In this document: positions 52,439 to 61,176 of the stretch, one piece after another | How positions within the stretch are numbered: the first letter of the stretch is position 1 | Layout: each line of letters starts with the position of its first letter | Assembly (NCBI GenBank): GCA_016930175.1 | Contig: JAFGHJ010000003.1 | Location: 1-64,000 of the forward strand | From: Caldifarciminota bacterium | GTDB lineage: Bacteria; Hydrothermota; UBA3072 | Reading direction: 5' to 3' | Length of the DNA stretch: 64,000 bases | The notes under the pieces: generated by a model | The model's database searches: none | What the model was told of the DNA's origin: nothing | The model's input: only the letters and a program-made list of their open reading frames with translations | Position numbers and translations under genes: made by a program

Positions 52439-54535
52439 TTATTGTTTTTTTACTCTCAGAAAACTGGCATTTATTGCCACAATTACCGTACTCATAGACA
52501 TTAATATCGCACCTACAGCAGGCGAAATAACAATTCCAATCTTATATAAAACTCCCGCGGCAAGAGGTATGGCGATTACGTTGTACCCTGTCGCCCAGAA
52601 AAGATTCTGAACCATTTTTCTATATGTTGCTTTACCGAAAAGTATTAAAGATACAACATCTTTAGGGTTGCTGTTAACGAGAATTATATCCGCCGTTTCG
52701 GCTGCAACGTCCGTTCCTGAACCGATTGCGATTCCGACATCAGCCTGGGCAAGAGCCGGTGCGTCGTTTATTCCGTCTCCGGTCATGGCGACCACTTCTC
52801 CCTTATACTGAAGTTCTTTGATTTTTTCCTGTTTCTCATGCGGCAAAACTTCGGCAAAGAAGCCGTCCAGTTCAAGCTCATCTGCCACTTCTTTTGCTAC
52901 CTCTTTGTTGTCTCCGGTAAGCAACACGCATTTAATCCCTTCTTTTTTTAGTCTCTTTATAGCTTCGTAAGAGTCCTCTCTAATTTTATCAGATAACACT
53001 ATTAAACCTACCGGCTTATTATTGATCAAAACAAATACCAGCGTGCCGCTTAACTTTTTCCCGGCTTCTTCGGGAATTCTAATATTATTCTTATCGAGAT
53101 AGCCTTTGCTTACCAGCCGAACTTTTTTGCTACCAACTTTACCTTTTACTCCTTCTCCTTTTATAACTTTAAAGTTTTCGCTTTTCAGCGGACTGCCCCC
53201 TAACTCTTTTGCTTTGGCTAAAATTCCCTTTGCTATAGAATGCTCGGAATTTACCTCGAGAGAAGCTGCTATTTTTATTATAGCTTTTTCGTCATATTCA
53301 GAATCAAAAGTTTTAATAGCACTTACGCCGAATTTACCTTCGGTTAAAGTGCCGGTTTTGTCGAAAACAAGAGTAGTTATTTTTCTCGAGTTTTCAAATG
53401 CGGTTCTGTTTCTGATTAGAAGACCGTTCTTTGCCGATAAAGATGTAGAAACCGCTCCAACAAGAGGTATGGCAAGACCGAGAGCATGAGGGCATGTTAT
53501 TATCATAACGGTCGCCATTCTCTCGATTGCAAATGCCACCTCCGGTGTTTTAAAAAGCCAAACAACTAAAGTTATAATACCTACGCTTATTGCAATAATC
53601 GTAAGCCACATGGCGGCTCTGTCTGCCAGTCTCTGCGTCTTTGATTTTGCACCTTGAGCCTGTTTAACCAGATTAACCACTTTGTTCAAATAGGAATTCT
53701 CTCCTGTTCCTACCACTTTTGCCTTAATAGGCGAATCCCCGTTGACCGAACCTCCAATTATTTTATCACCTTTTTCTTTTTTAACGGGCTTTGATTCGCC
53801 GGTGAGCATCGACTCGTCTATATAACTTTTTCCTTCGGTGACCACTGCATCCGCAGGCACTTTTTCTCCGGCTTTAATTAAAATGATATCCTCTTTCTCG
53901 AGCTCTGATATTTTTACGTCGGATACGATGTCTCCTTTTACTAAATGCGCTGTATCGGGCAACAAATGCGCCAGTTTTTCCAGCGCTCTTGAAGCACCAA
54001 GGACAGATTTCATCTCTATCCAGTGACCGAGCAGCATAATATCGATAAGTGTCGCGAGTTCCCAGAAGAAATATTTTCCCTTTAGCCCGAACACAACCGC
54101 AGCACTGTAAACATAGGCTACAAAAATAGCCAGAGCGATAAGGGTCATCATACCGGGCTGTTTTTGTTTTAACTCGTCAAAAAGACCTTTAAGAAAAGGC
54201 CAACCGCCATATGCGAAAACAAAACTCGACAAAACAAACATCAAATATTTATCGCCCGAGAAGACAAGCGTATAATTTAAAAAGTCCTGAATTAAAGGTG
54301 ATAGGAGTAATATAGGGATCGTGACAATTATAGAAACAAAAAACCTCTTTTTAAAATCCTGAACCATATGCTTATGATGTTCGGTGTGGTCGTGATGCCC
54401 GTGTTTCATTTCTTCATGGCCGCAATGCTCGCAAGGTTTCTCTTCTGAAACTTCCTCAAGCGGGACATCGCACATTGTGCACTTCCCAGGTTTATCAAAT
54501 TCCATACCGCAATGCGAACATTTATATCTTGACAT
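52439..54535 (-). CDS. copB: Copper-transporting P1B-type ATPase (CopB class)
   Basis: The 698-residue pump starts with a zinc-ribbon-like heavy-metal domain (YKCSHCGMEFDKPGKCTMC) and a second Cys pair (CEHCGHEEMKHGHHDHTEHHKHM) rich in histidine. The membrane motif is CPH (C348 in TCPHALGLAIPL), typical of P1B-3 Cu+/Cu2+/Ag+ exporters. TGES, DKTGTLTEG (D392), TGDN and GDGINDAPALAQADVGIAIGSGTDVA are present. It should protect against copper. It lies eight bases behind the aldo/keto reductase gene. Confidence 0.9.
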   Translation of the reverse strand: MSRYKCSHCGMEFDKPGKCTMCDVPLEEVSEEKPCEHCGHEEMKHGHHDHTEHHKHMVQDFKKRFFVSIIVTIPILLLSPLIQDFLNYTLVFSGDKYLMFVLSSFVFAYGGWPFLKGLFDELKQKQPGMMTLIALAIFVAYVYSAAVVFGLKGKYFFWELATLIDIMLLGHWIEMKSVLGASRALEKLAHLLPDTAHLVKGDIVSDVKISELEKEDIILIKAGEKVPADAVVTEGKSYIDESMLTGESKPVKKEKGDKIIGGSVNGDSPIKAKVVGTGENSYLNKVVNLVKQAQGAKSKTQRLADRAAMWLTIIAISVGIITLVVWLFKTPEVAFAIERMATVMIITCPHALGLAIPLVGAVSTSLSAKNGLLIRNRTAFENSRKITTLVFDKTGTLTEGKFGVSAIKTFDSEYDEKAIIKIAASLEVNSEHSIAKGILAKAKELGGSPLKSENFKVIKGEGVKGKVGSKKVRLVSKGYLDKNNIRIPEEAGKKLSGTLVFVLINNKPVGLIVLSDKIREDSYEAIKRLKKEGIKCVLLTGDNKEVAKEVADELELDGFFAEVLPHEKQEKIKELQYKGEVVAMTGDGINDAPALAQADVGIAIGSGTDVAAETADIILVNSNPKDVVSLILFGKATYRKMVQNLFWATGYNVIAIPLAAGVLYKIGIVISPAVGAILMSMSTVIVAINASFLRVKKQ

Positions 54536-54543
54536 AATTTAGC

Positions 54544-55386
54544 TCACCTGAGTTTCTCGTCCAGTTTTTTCATATCTTCTTCGGAAAGTTTCCATCCGAG
54601 AGCGCCAAGGTTTTCTTTTAGATGCTTGAAATTTGTTGACTTCGGTATAGTAATTATATTTTTTTTATTAATTAGCCAGTTTATCGCAATCTGACTAAGA
54701 GTTTTATCGTACTTCAGGGCGAGCTCTTCCAATAATTTATTTTTTTCTCGAAATAGGATTCCTTTAACGAGAGGTTTCCAGGCTGTAATTATAATCTCGT
54801 TTTCCTGACAAAAAGGAATTATTTCCGATTCGATATTTACGTTGTACATACCGCTGTGCCTCGTTAGAAGATTATATTCTATCTGGTTGTTTACGATTTT
54901 GTTTTCTGTGAAATCTTGCGCTTCTTTTAGTTGTTCTACAGAAAAATTACTTACACCAATAAATCTTATTTTTTTCTGCTTAACTAACAAGTCCATTGCC
55001 TGCATTGTTTCTTTTATTGATATTTTAGGGTTGGGTACATGAATTAAATACAAATCTATATAGTCTGTTTTTAGTCTTTTAAGACTGCCTTCGGCAGATT
55101 TTATAACATCTTTATATCGCAGGTGTTCCGGCAAAACTTTTGTGGTAATAAAAAGTGAATCCCTGTCAAAATCTTTTATTGCAAGCCCGACTAATTCTTC
55201 CGAATGTCCCGCCCCGTACATTTCCGCGGTGTCTATGTGAGTATACCCGAGCTCTATTGCGCCTCGAATGGCAGCTATTCCTTCGGCGTCGTAACTTGTA
55301 TCTCTACTCATTCTTCCGCCGATTTCCCAGGTTCCGAGACCCAATACCGGTATTTTTGTGTTCTTGGTTAAGTTCTTGTACTCCAT
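54544..55386 (-). CDS. Aldo/keto reductase
   Basis: The 280-residue protein has the AKR barrel with LGLGTWEIGG, the catalytic set D-Y-K-H in HIDTAEMYGAG, FITTKVLP and LYLIHVPNP, plus IGVSNFSVEQL. It binds NADPH and reduces aldehydes or ketones. The family is broad, so no substrate is given. It sits ahead of copB and 16 bases behind a small lipoprotein gene, probably cotranscribed. Confidence 0.9.
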   Translation of the reverse strand: MEYKNLTKNTKIPVLGLGTWEIGGRMSRDTSYDAEGIAAIRGAIELGYTHIDTAEMYGAGHSEELVGLAIKDFDRDSLFITTKVLPEHLRYKDVIKSAEGSLKRLKTDYIDLYLIHVPNPKISIKETMQAMDLLVKQKKIRFIGVSNFSVEQLKEAQDFTENKIVNNQIEYNLLTRHSGMYNVNIESEIIPFCQENEIIITAWKPLVKGILFREKNKLLEELALKYDKTLSQIAINWLINKKNIITIPKSTNFKHLKENLGALGWKLSEEDMKKLDEKLR

Positions 55387-55402
55387 TAATATTGTTAAGT
55401 TA

Positions 55403-55705
55403 TTATCTTCTTTTTCTCTTCCCTCCGCTGAACATACCGCCTATAGATATGTTAAGTCCGATTATAAATCCTAAATTGTAAGGCCAGCCGGTGTTGTTTA
55501 TTTCATACAAGCCGACATCGTTCGTAAAAAGACTGATAATAAAAGTTATTATAATTATCGCGCCGTGCCATACTCCATACAGGAATCCCGCTTTATTGCC
55601 GGGATTGATTTCCGGATCCCATTTTTCGTTCCCCGGAGCGCAGCTGATAAAAACTAACGCCAAAATTACGATTAACAAAAGCAGGTAATTTTTCTTTTTC
55701 GTCAT
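55403..55705 (-). CDS. Small conserved lipoprotein/membrane protein
   Basis: The 100-residue protein has a lipobox (ALVFISCAPG, cysteine at 22), then EKWDPEINPGNKAGFLYGVWHGAIIIITFIISLF, a transmembrane helix, and NTGWPYNLGFIIGLNISIGG. The WHG...ISLF...NTGWPYNLGF arrangement recurs in a widespread, unnamed bacterial family I recognise by pattern only. Function unknown; probably inner-membrane. Confidence 0.72.
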   Translation of the reverse strand: MTKKKNYLLLLIVILALVFISCAPGNEKWDPEINPGNKAGFLYGVWHGAIIIITFIISLFTNDVGLYEINNTGWPYNLGFIIGLNISIGGMFSGGKRKRR

Positions 55706-55739
55706 ATTTCCTCCTTCCTAATACAATAATTTATTTAAA

Positions 55740-56117
55740 TTAAAAATTCTTAAAAACTTCGAGGATGTGAGAAAACGAACTTGTGCCAAAAAGCGCAAAC
55801 ATACTGATTCCAAGTATAAATCCGCCGACTAACAAAACAGCAATTACCACCTGGATAATTAAGTATACTCTAAGAGGTTTTAGCATCTCTTTATCCATGA
55901 TTCCCAGTTTTCCGGTAGAGACCTTCATCGACCCGTTGGATGCGCGATTCAATAAGAGTCCTTCCCATACACTCAAGGCTCCGGGCAGCGCCCCTACAAT
56001 TGTTATTATAAGAAGAGCGCCCTGAACAATTTTAGCTATACCCAACAACTTTAACCAGCCCCCTATGTGACGAGCTTCTCTTATTATCCCCTCACTATCA
56101 ACTTTCTTTTGCGCCAT
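55740..56117 (-). CDS. DUF5362-family small membrane protein (second copy)
   Basis: The 125-residue protein opens with a hydrophilic stretch, then IGGWLKLLGIAKIVQGALLIITIVGALPGALSVWEGLLL and two more hydrophobic parts. It resembles the product of 51594-51962 in length and pattern (GW-I/L-KFL, S/G-KV, PLR/SLK). AGGGAGG precedes the ATG. Function unknown. Confidence 0.75.
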   Translation of the reverse strand: MAQKKVDSEGIIREARHIGGWLKLLGIAKIVQGALLIITIVGALPGALSVWEGLLLNRASNGSMKVSTGKLGIMDKEMLKPLRVYLIIQVVIAVLLVGGFILGISMFALFGTSSFSHILEVFKNF

Positions 56118-56142
56118 CTTACCTCCCTATTGAATCAATTAC

Positions 56143-56171
56143 AGAGTAAACAAAGAAAAAGAAATAGTCAA
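56143..56171 (-). promoter_or_regulatory. Promoter of the DUF5362 gene at 56117
   Basis: On the minus strand TTGACT (56171-56166), 17 bases, TACTCT (56148-56143). Confidence 0.55.
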
Positions 56172-56202
56172 GAGGAAAAAATTGACCCACAACCCAAGAA
56201 TG

Positions 56203-56236
56203 GGACGCAGATGAACGCAGATTGACAGGATTTATT
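56203..56236 (+). repeat. GACGCAGAT-type intergenic repeat
   Basis: GGGACGCAGATGAACGCAGA then TTGACAGGATTT, a near-complete copy of the family. Confidence 0.7.
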
Positions 56237-56294
56237 TTTGTTTTTTAAAAACCTGAGATCTGGTACGTATCTCTACTCACTACTTACTATTGGT

Positions 56295-56663
56295 CTACTT
56301 CTTGCTTTTGGCGAATAGCTTTTCCGTTCGCTTGTCGAACAGGACCCATATTGAGTAGATACCTACTGCGGTACCGATAGGAAAATTCAATAAAGCGAGG
56401 AAAGATAGGATAAGAACCAGAATTCTTGCCCACCCCTGATATTTTAAAAGTCCGATTCCTCCGGCAATTCCAGGAGCAGAACAAACTATCACAAACCATG
56501 GAATAACCATGCCGACTGTTTGAAGTATTCTTACTGCTTCTTTATCTATATCCGGTATTCTCGCAACCAGATTTAGTACCGAAAAGAAAATAAGGGCTAT
56601 TAAAATCCCAAGCACACTAAAGGCTATGTGAATTATACCTACTGCTTTTACATGACTTTCCAT
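56295..56663 (-). CDS. Small polytopic membrane protein
   Basis: The 122-residue protein has three or four hydrophobic segments (IIHIAFSVLGILIALIFFSVL; VGMVIPWFVIVCSAPGIAGGIGLL; ILVLILSFLALLNFPIGTAVGIYSIWVLF) and a basic tail. The pattern IGLLKYQGWARILVLILSFLALLNFPIGTAVGIY is shared with many small membrane proteins of unknown role. It lies downstream of the ABC transporter genes, 21 bases after the permease. Confidence 0.72.
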   Translation of the reverse strand: MESHVKAVGIIHIAFSVLGILIALIFFSVLNLVARIPDIDKEAVRILQTVGMVIPWFVIVCSAPGIAGGIGLLKYQGWARILVLILSFLALLNFPIGTAVGIYSIWVLFDKRTEKLFAKSKK

Positions 56664-56684
56664 TTACCCTCCTTTATTTTTATA

Positions 56685-57392
56685 CTATAATTCTGCTTTT
56701 TCTATAAAAAAGCAAGAGGCTAAAGTTAAAATTACGCTGAATAAAAATGTTGCCATCATTGTTGCTATATTAAGGCTGAAAGTTTCGACGTCCCCGGCTA
56801 AAGTAAAGCTCATAGAAACTTCCGGAAGGTATGAAAATATTTTTCTTCCAAAATGCAAATACCTGGAATATATCACGAGAAGCCCGATAAGACTCCCGGC
56901 AGTAATCCAGCCCTGTGCTCTGGAAAAAATTCTGCCGAAAAGATATGAAAACATGGCAAAGGGAACAATGAGAAGAATCCTGAACGCAGTCAAGAACCAT
57001 AATTTAGAAAAAGTTAACACATCCAAACTGAACTGGTTGGTGAACCCCGTCAGCATAATGTAAGGTACAAGAAATACGAGAAATACATACAAAAAGATTT
57101 CTACTGCCAGAACCCCAACCTTACTTAATACTATATTATAACCCCTTAACGGTAGAGACAGAAGAAGAAAGTTTGTGTTTGAGTCCCATTCGTTTTTCAA
57201 TATAAGAAAAGATCTGACCAGAGTCATGAGTGGAAATGCGGGGAGAGTAAAAAATATCACCATCATAGCCATGAAGCCTTCAGTAACTTTAGCTAAAGGC
57301 AGAAACAAAAAATTCACACCGAGTACAAATCCGCAAAAGCCAAGGATCCAGTTTTTTTCTCCAAGGAGTTCCTTCTTGAATAGTCTACCCAT
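56685..57392 (-). CDS. ABC-2-type transporter permease
   Basis: The 235-residue membrane protein has six hydrophobic segments and KNEWDSNTNFLLLSLPLRGYNIVLSK, typical of ABC-2 permeases. It is the membrane partner of the ATPase whose gene overlaps it by eight bases. Together with the GntR regulator this resembles the YtrA-regulated exporters of cell-envelope stress; substrate unknown. Confidence 0.82.
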   Translation of the reverse strand: MGRLFKKELLGEKNWILGFCGFVLGVNFLFLPLAKVTEGFMAMMVIFFTLPAFPLMTLVRSFLILKNEWDSNTNFLLLSLPLRGYNIVLSKVGVLAVEIFLYVFLVFLVPYIMLTGFTNQFSLDVLTFSKLWFLTAFRILLIVPFAMFSYLFGRIFSRAQGWITAGSLIGLLVIYSRYLHFGRKIFSYLPEVSMSFTLAGDVETFSLNIATMMATFLFSVILTLASCFFIEKAEL

Positions 57393-58074
57393 AAAGATCC
57401 TCCTTGAAAATCTGATCCATTGATTTGCCGTATTTCTCTCTTAACGCATCGGATTCACCATCGATAGCAACATTCCCATCTTTCATAAATATAGTCCGCT
57501 CGAAGAGCATCTCGGCATCAGTTACTATGTGTGTGGAAAATATAAATGTTTGTCCTTCTCTGTATGCTTTAAGAATTCCGGATGTAATGTTTGCTCTTGA
57601 AGCCGGGTCTATCCCGGATAGAGGTTCGTCAAGCAGAAATATCTTAGCGTCCCTGCTGAGAGTCAGGACTAATTTTAACTTTGCCCGCAGACCTTTGGAT
57701 AAATGCGCGACATATCGGTGAGTTGGGATATTAAAAAAATCGATGAGATTCTTTTCTTTTTCTTTGTTCCAGTCAGGAAAAAATCCCGAATACCATTTTA
57801 TCAAATCCTTCGCTTTCATCCAGTGGTAAGTGGAATCATATTCGGGATAAAATGCGGTTGTCGATTTTATTTCTACTCCGGGGTGTTTTCCATCTACTTC
57901 TATCTCTCCCGAAGTCGGCCGGCAGTACCCAAAAATAAGTTTGAGAAGAGTCGTTTTTCCGCTGCCGTTCGGACCAACGAGCCCAATAAATGAACCATCT
58001 TCGATATCCAGATTGATATTGTTAATAGCGTATATGTCGTTGTACCTCTTTACAAGGTTTTTAATTTTTATCAT
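57385..58074 (-). CDS. ABC transporter ATP-binding protein
   Basis: The 229-residue ATPase has Walker A GLVGPNGSGKTTLLKLI, a divergent signature HLSKGLRAKLKLVLTLSRD and Walker B IFLLDEPLSGIDP, with switch histidine in FSTHIV. The LSKGLRAKL signature (instead of LSGGQ) is characteristic of YtrB-like/ABC-2 exporters. It overlaps the GntR gene by 14 bases. Confidence 0.88.
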   Translation of the reverse strand: MIKIKNLVKRYNDIYAINNINLDIEDGSFIGLVGPNGSGKTTLLKLIFGYCRPTSGEIEVDGKHPGVEIKSTTAFYPEYDSTYHWMKAKDLIKWYSGFFPDWNKEKEKNLIDFFNIPTHRYVAHLSKGLRAKLKLVLTLSRDAKIFLLDEPLSGIDPASRANITSGILKAYREGQTFIFSTHIVTDAEMLFERTIFMKDGNVAIDGESDALREKYGKSMDQIFKEDLYG

Positions 58075-58408
58075 CTATCTTCCTCACTAATTTTTTTATT
58101 TCTTTTTTAGATAAACCCATCGAGGTTAGGCTTTCAACAAAACTATCTACAACTTCTTCAACCATCTTATCTTTCAGCTTATCGCGAGACTTTTTTTTCA
58201 CCCATGTGCCTTTTCCAACCCAGCTTTCCACAATACCTTCTCTTTCCATCTCCCTGTAAGCCCTTGCTACGGTATTGGGATTCACGCCTAATTCCTCTGC
58301 GAGAGCACGCACCGTGGGAACGTTTTCTACGATTTCTCCCCTGGAAATTCTTTCCTTAATTTCCTGAACTATTTGTCTCCATATAGGCTTGCTTTTATCT
58401 ATCTTCAT
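58061..58408 (-). CDS. GntR-family regulator, YtrA subfamily
   Basis: The 115-residue protein has a winged-helix domain (KPIWRQIVQEIKERISRG...VPTVRALAEELGVNPNTVARAYREMEREGIVESWVGKGTWV) and only a short helical tail, as in YtrA-type regulators. They repress adjacent ABC transporter operons and respond to cell-wall antibiotics or envelope stress in known cases. A perfect palindrome overlaps its own -10, which argues for autoregulation. Confidence 0.9.
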   Translation of the reverse strand: MKIDKSKPIWRQIVQEIKERISRGEIVENVPTVRALAEELGVNPNTVARAYREMEREGIVESWVGKGTWVKKKSRDKLKDKMVEEVVDSFVESLTSMGLSKKEIKKLVRKIDDKN

Positions 58409-58412
58409 ATTA

Positions 58413-58434
58413 TTGTATCAATAATATAATACAA
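58413..58434. promoter_or_regulatory. Operator-like palindrome of the GntR/ABC operon
   Basis: TTGTAT, ten bases, ATACAA. The -10 hexamer lies between the two half-sites, so a bound dimer would block the promoter. Confidence 0.55.
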
Positions 58435-58450
58435 TTTTAAAATTTGTCAA
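58423..58450 (-). promoter_or_regulatory. Promoter of the GntR/ABC operon
   Basis: On the minus strand TTGACA (58450-58445), 16 bases, TATATT (58428-58423). Confidence 0.7.
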
Positions 58451-58568
58451 GGGTTTTTTAGGTTACTTAAATTGTTAAACCGCGTCAGAGGTCGTGTGTC
58501 TTGCGTCGTGAGTAAAAAAAATAAAATCTTTGTGTTTTAATGATGTAAGATAGATAGAAATTTTGCTG

Positions 58569-58596
58569 TTGACAATTGGTAGCGTTTATTTAAAAT
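58569..58596 (+). promoter_or_regulatory. Promoter of the CPBP protease gene (leaderless type)
   Basis: TTGACA (58569-58574), 16 bases, TAAAAT (58591-58596). The ATG at 58605 is eight bases past the -10 and has no Shine-Dalgarno. Confidence 0.65.
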
Positions 58597-58604
58597 GTTT
58601 TTAA

Positions 58605-59450
58605 ATGAATAAGTTAAATCAGAATAAAAAAATAACAATTCGTAATCTATCGATTTTCGCGATTGTTGTGCTTTCGATCGGCTGGATCGGGCACGGGCTG
58701 GATGTGTTGATGAAAAATCCTTCTTCGGAAAGCCTGGGTATGCTTCTGTGGATTGTGACGCCACTTGGTGCGTGTATTTTACTTCGCGCGTTTGCCGGAG
58801 GCGGATGGAAGGATTTCGGAATTAGGCTGAATTTCAAAGATAATCTTCTTGGGTACTCTATAGCCGTTCTTGTTTTTCCTGTTGTTACGGCAATCATCTT
58901 GATAATAGGTAGGATTTCAGGCTTTATTCTCTTTTCCGGTTTTTCTGCCGGCGTTCTTGGCGTATTCTTGCGAATTTTTGCCTTGGCTCTTCTGCCCGGA
59001 TTTTTTAAAAATATTTTTGAAGAATTCGCCTGGCGGGGATATCTTACGCCTAAAGTTCATTCTCTTCGTTTGAATGATTACGCGGGGCACTTAATAGTCG
59101 GGTTAATCTGGGCGCTCTGGCATGTTCCGTATTATCTTTTCTTTCTTGACAGGGCTCTTCTTAAGAGCTACACAACTCTGGATCTGGCTATCTTCATTCC
59201 GCTGGCTCTCCTTGCCATTGTGTCTTATGCGCTGGTCTATGGTGAGATCAGGTTGTTGACCGATTCTCTCTGGCCTGTTTTACTGATGCATGCAATAGAA
59301 GATGCTCTTGTCAATCCGCTGCTTGTGGAGGGTTTTGTAAAGGTTAAGCCTGAAGCGGAATTCTTTTTTTCGCCGGGGGTTAGTGTCCTGGTTATTATCC
59401 TCTTCGCTGCAACAGGTATTTTTCTTCATAAATTGAGACATGGAAAATAA
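58605..59450 (+). CDS. CPBP-family intramembrane metalloprotease
   Basis: The 281-residue protein has about eight hydrophobic segments and the CPBP (Abi) motifs: FEEFAWRGYLTPKV (EExxxR), LIWALWHVPYYLFF (HxxxH/F) and LLMHAIEDAL (third histidine). Such proteases cleave within membranes; Rce1 prenyl-protease is a relative, and bacterial members have varied roles. Its last 11 bases overlap the start of the DUF885 gene, so the two are cotranscribed. Confidence 0.85.
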   Translation: MNKLNQNKKITIRNLSIFAIVVLSIGWIGHGLDVLMKNPSSESLGMLLWIVTPLGACILLRAFAGGGWKDFGIRLNFKDNLLGYSIAVLVFPVVTAIILIIGRISGFILFSGFSAGVLGVFLRIFALALLPGFFKNIFEEFAWRGYLTPKVHSLRLNDYAGHLIVGLIWALWHVPYYLFFLDRALLKSYTTLDLAIFIPLALLAIVSYALVYGEIRLLTDSLWPVLLMHAIEDALVNPLLVEGFVKVKPEAEFFFSPGVSVLVIILFAATGIFLHKLRHGK

Positions 59451-61155
59451 AAAATCAGACGAGAGTCAGAAGTTAAATAAAATTTTCGAAGAGTATTTCG
59501 AAGAATTGATTCGACTGTTCCCGATATACGCTTCTTACATTGGCGATAAACGCTATGATGATAAATTCGCCAATGATATCAGCGAAGAGCACAGAGATCA
59601 GCAGAAAAAGCTTTTCGATAAATACCTGAGTCAAATTTCAGGAATAAATCGGGATTTGCTATTTGGGCAGGATAGATTGAGTTATGATATCTTCAAGCGG
59701 GATATGGTTTTGGGGTTAGAGGGTTTTCAGTTTAATGATCACCTTATTCCCGTGAATCAGTTTCACGGTACGCCGACTTTTTTTGCGGAAATGGGTTCCG
59801 GTAATAGTCTACACCCGTTCAAAACAGTAAAAGATTATAATAATTTTTTGGAAAGGGTAAAAGGCTTCCAGGTTTGGGTAGATACGGCGATTGGTAATAT
59901 GAGGAAAGGGATTGGAATTGGCGTAGTGCAGCCCAGGGTTCTTATGGAAAAAACCCTTCCTCAGTTTGAGGCTCACCTTGTGAAAGATATCAAAGATAGT
60001 GTGTTTTATAATCCGATTAAGAAAATTCCGTCCGATTTCGCCGGGGAGGAGAAAACGCGTTTGGCAGAAGAATATTCGGAGGCGATTAAGAAACAGATTA
60101 TTCCGACGTATAAAAAACTCTACGACTTTATCAAAGACGAATATTTATCCGAATGTAGAGAATCAATAGGGTTGTCAGAACTGCCCGATGGTGAAAACTG
60201 GTATTCGTATGAAGTCAGAATAATAACCACGACTAATTTGACGCCGGATGAGATATTCGAGATCGGAAAGGATGAGATTAAAAGGATAAAGAAAGAGATA
60301 AATCGAATAAAAGAAAAGGTTGGCTTTAAAGGGGAAATGCAGGATTTCTTCGAGTATTTGAAGAAAGACGAGAATTTTTATTTTTCTGATAAAGAATCTT
60401 TATTAAATGGTTACGAAGATTTGAGAGAAAGTGTAGAATCAAAACTCCCGGAATTATTTAAGCTTATCCCCAAAGCCGGTTTCGAAATCAAGCCTGTGGA
60501 AAAATTCAGAGAGAAGTCAGCCGCAGGAGCTCAATACATGGGTCCCGCACCTGACGGTTCACGGCCCGGTGTTTTTTATGTTAATACTTATGATTTGAAA
60601 GCGCATCCTAAATATGGTATGACTACGCTTTTTTTGCATGAGGTTTCCCCCGGTCATCATTTCCAGATTTCTTTGCAGCAAGAGCAGGAGGATTTACCGA
60701 AATTCAGACGTTTCGGAGGTTATACGGGATACGTAGAGGGGTGGGCATTATACGCGGAAAGTCTGGGTAAGGAGATGGGGCTTTATAAGGATCCTTATCA
60801 ATATTATGGCCATTTGTCGGCAGAAATGTTTCGTGCAATACGGCTCGTAGTTGATGTTGCAATACATATGAAAAGATGGTCCAGAGAAAAAGCGCTAACT
60901 TTCTTTATGGAAAATCTGTGTGCTGCCCCGTCGGAAAGTGTTGCTGAAATAGAACGTTATATAGCCATACCGGGTCAGGCTTTATCCTATAAAATTGGTC
61001 AGCTGGAAATTTCTAAATTGCGTGCTAAGGCAGAGAAAGAATTAGGTTCGAAATTTGATATTAAAGCTTTACATGATGAAATCTTGAAAGACGGAGCTTT
61101 GCCATTGGATGTTTTGGAAGTTAAGATGGATGAATGGATAGGTGGCTTTTCGTAA
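59440..61155 (+). CDS. DUF885-family protein (M32/M3-like metallopeptidase fold)
   Basis: The 571-residue protein has LFPIYASYIGDKRYDDKFAND at the start and LFLHEVSPGHHFQISLQQEQ with the zinc motif HExxxGHH (H400, E401). YVEGWALYAESLGKEMG provides the downstream glutamate, and RLVVDVAIHMKRWSREKALTFFMEN follows. All are hallmarks of DUF885. The active-site pattern suggests a peptidase or carboxypeptidase, but few members have been tested. No signal peptide, so it is probably cytosolic. The start is in the CPBP end. Confidence 0.88.
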   Translation: MENKKSDESQKLNKIFEEYFEELIRLFPIYASYIGDKRYDDKFANDISEEHRDQQKKLFDKYLSQISGINRDLLFGQDRLSYDIFKRDMVLGLEGFQFNDHLIPVNQFHGTPTFFAEMGSGNSLHPFKTVKDYNNFLERVKGFQVWVDTAIGNMRKGIGIGVVQPRVLMEKTLPQFEAHLVKDIKDSVFYNPIKKIPSDFAGEEKTRLAEEYSEAIKKQIIPTYKKLYDFIKDEYLSECRESIGLSELPDGENWYSYEVRIITTTNLTPDEIFEIGKDEIKRIKKEINRIKEKVGFKGEMQDFFEYLKKDENFYFSDKESLLNGYEDLRESVESKLPELFKLIPKAGFEIKPVEKFREKSAAGAQYMGPAPDGSRPGVFYVNTYDLKAHPKYGMTTLFLHEVSPGHHFQISLQQEQEDLPKFRRFGGYTGYVEGWALYAESLGKEMGLYKDPYQYYGHLSAEMFRAIRLVVDVAIHMKRWSREKALTFFMENLCAAPSESVAEIERYIAIPGQALSYKIGQLEISKLRAKAEKELGSKFDIKALHDEILKDGALPLDVLEVKMDEWIGGFS

Positions 61156-61176
61156 ATGTTTCTTTTGTATATAAGT

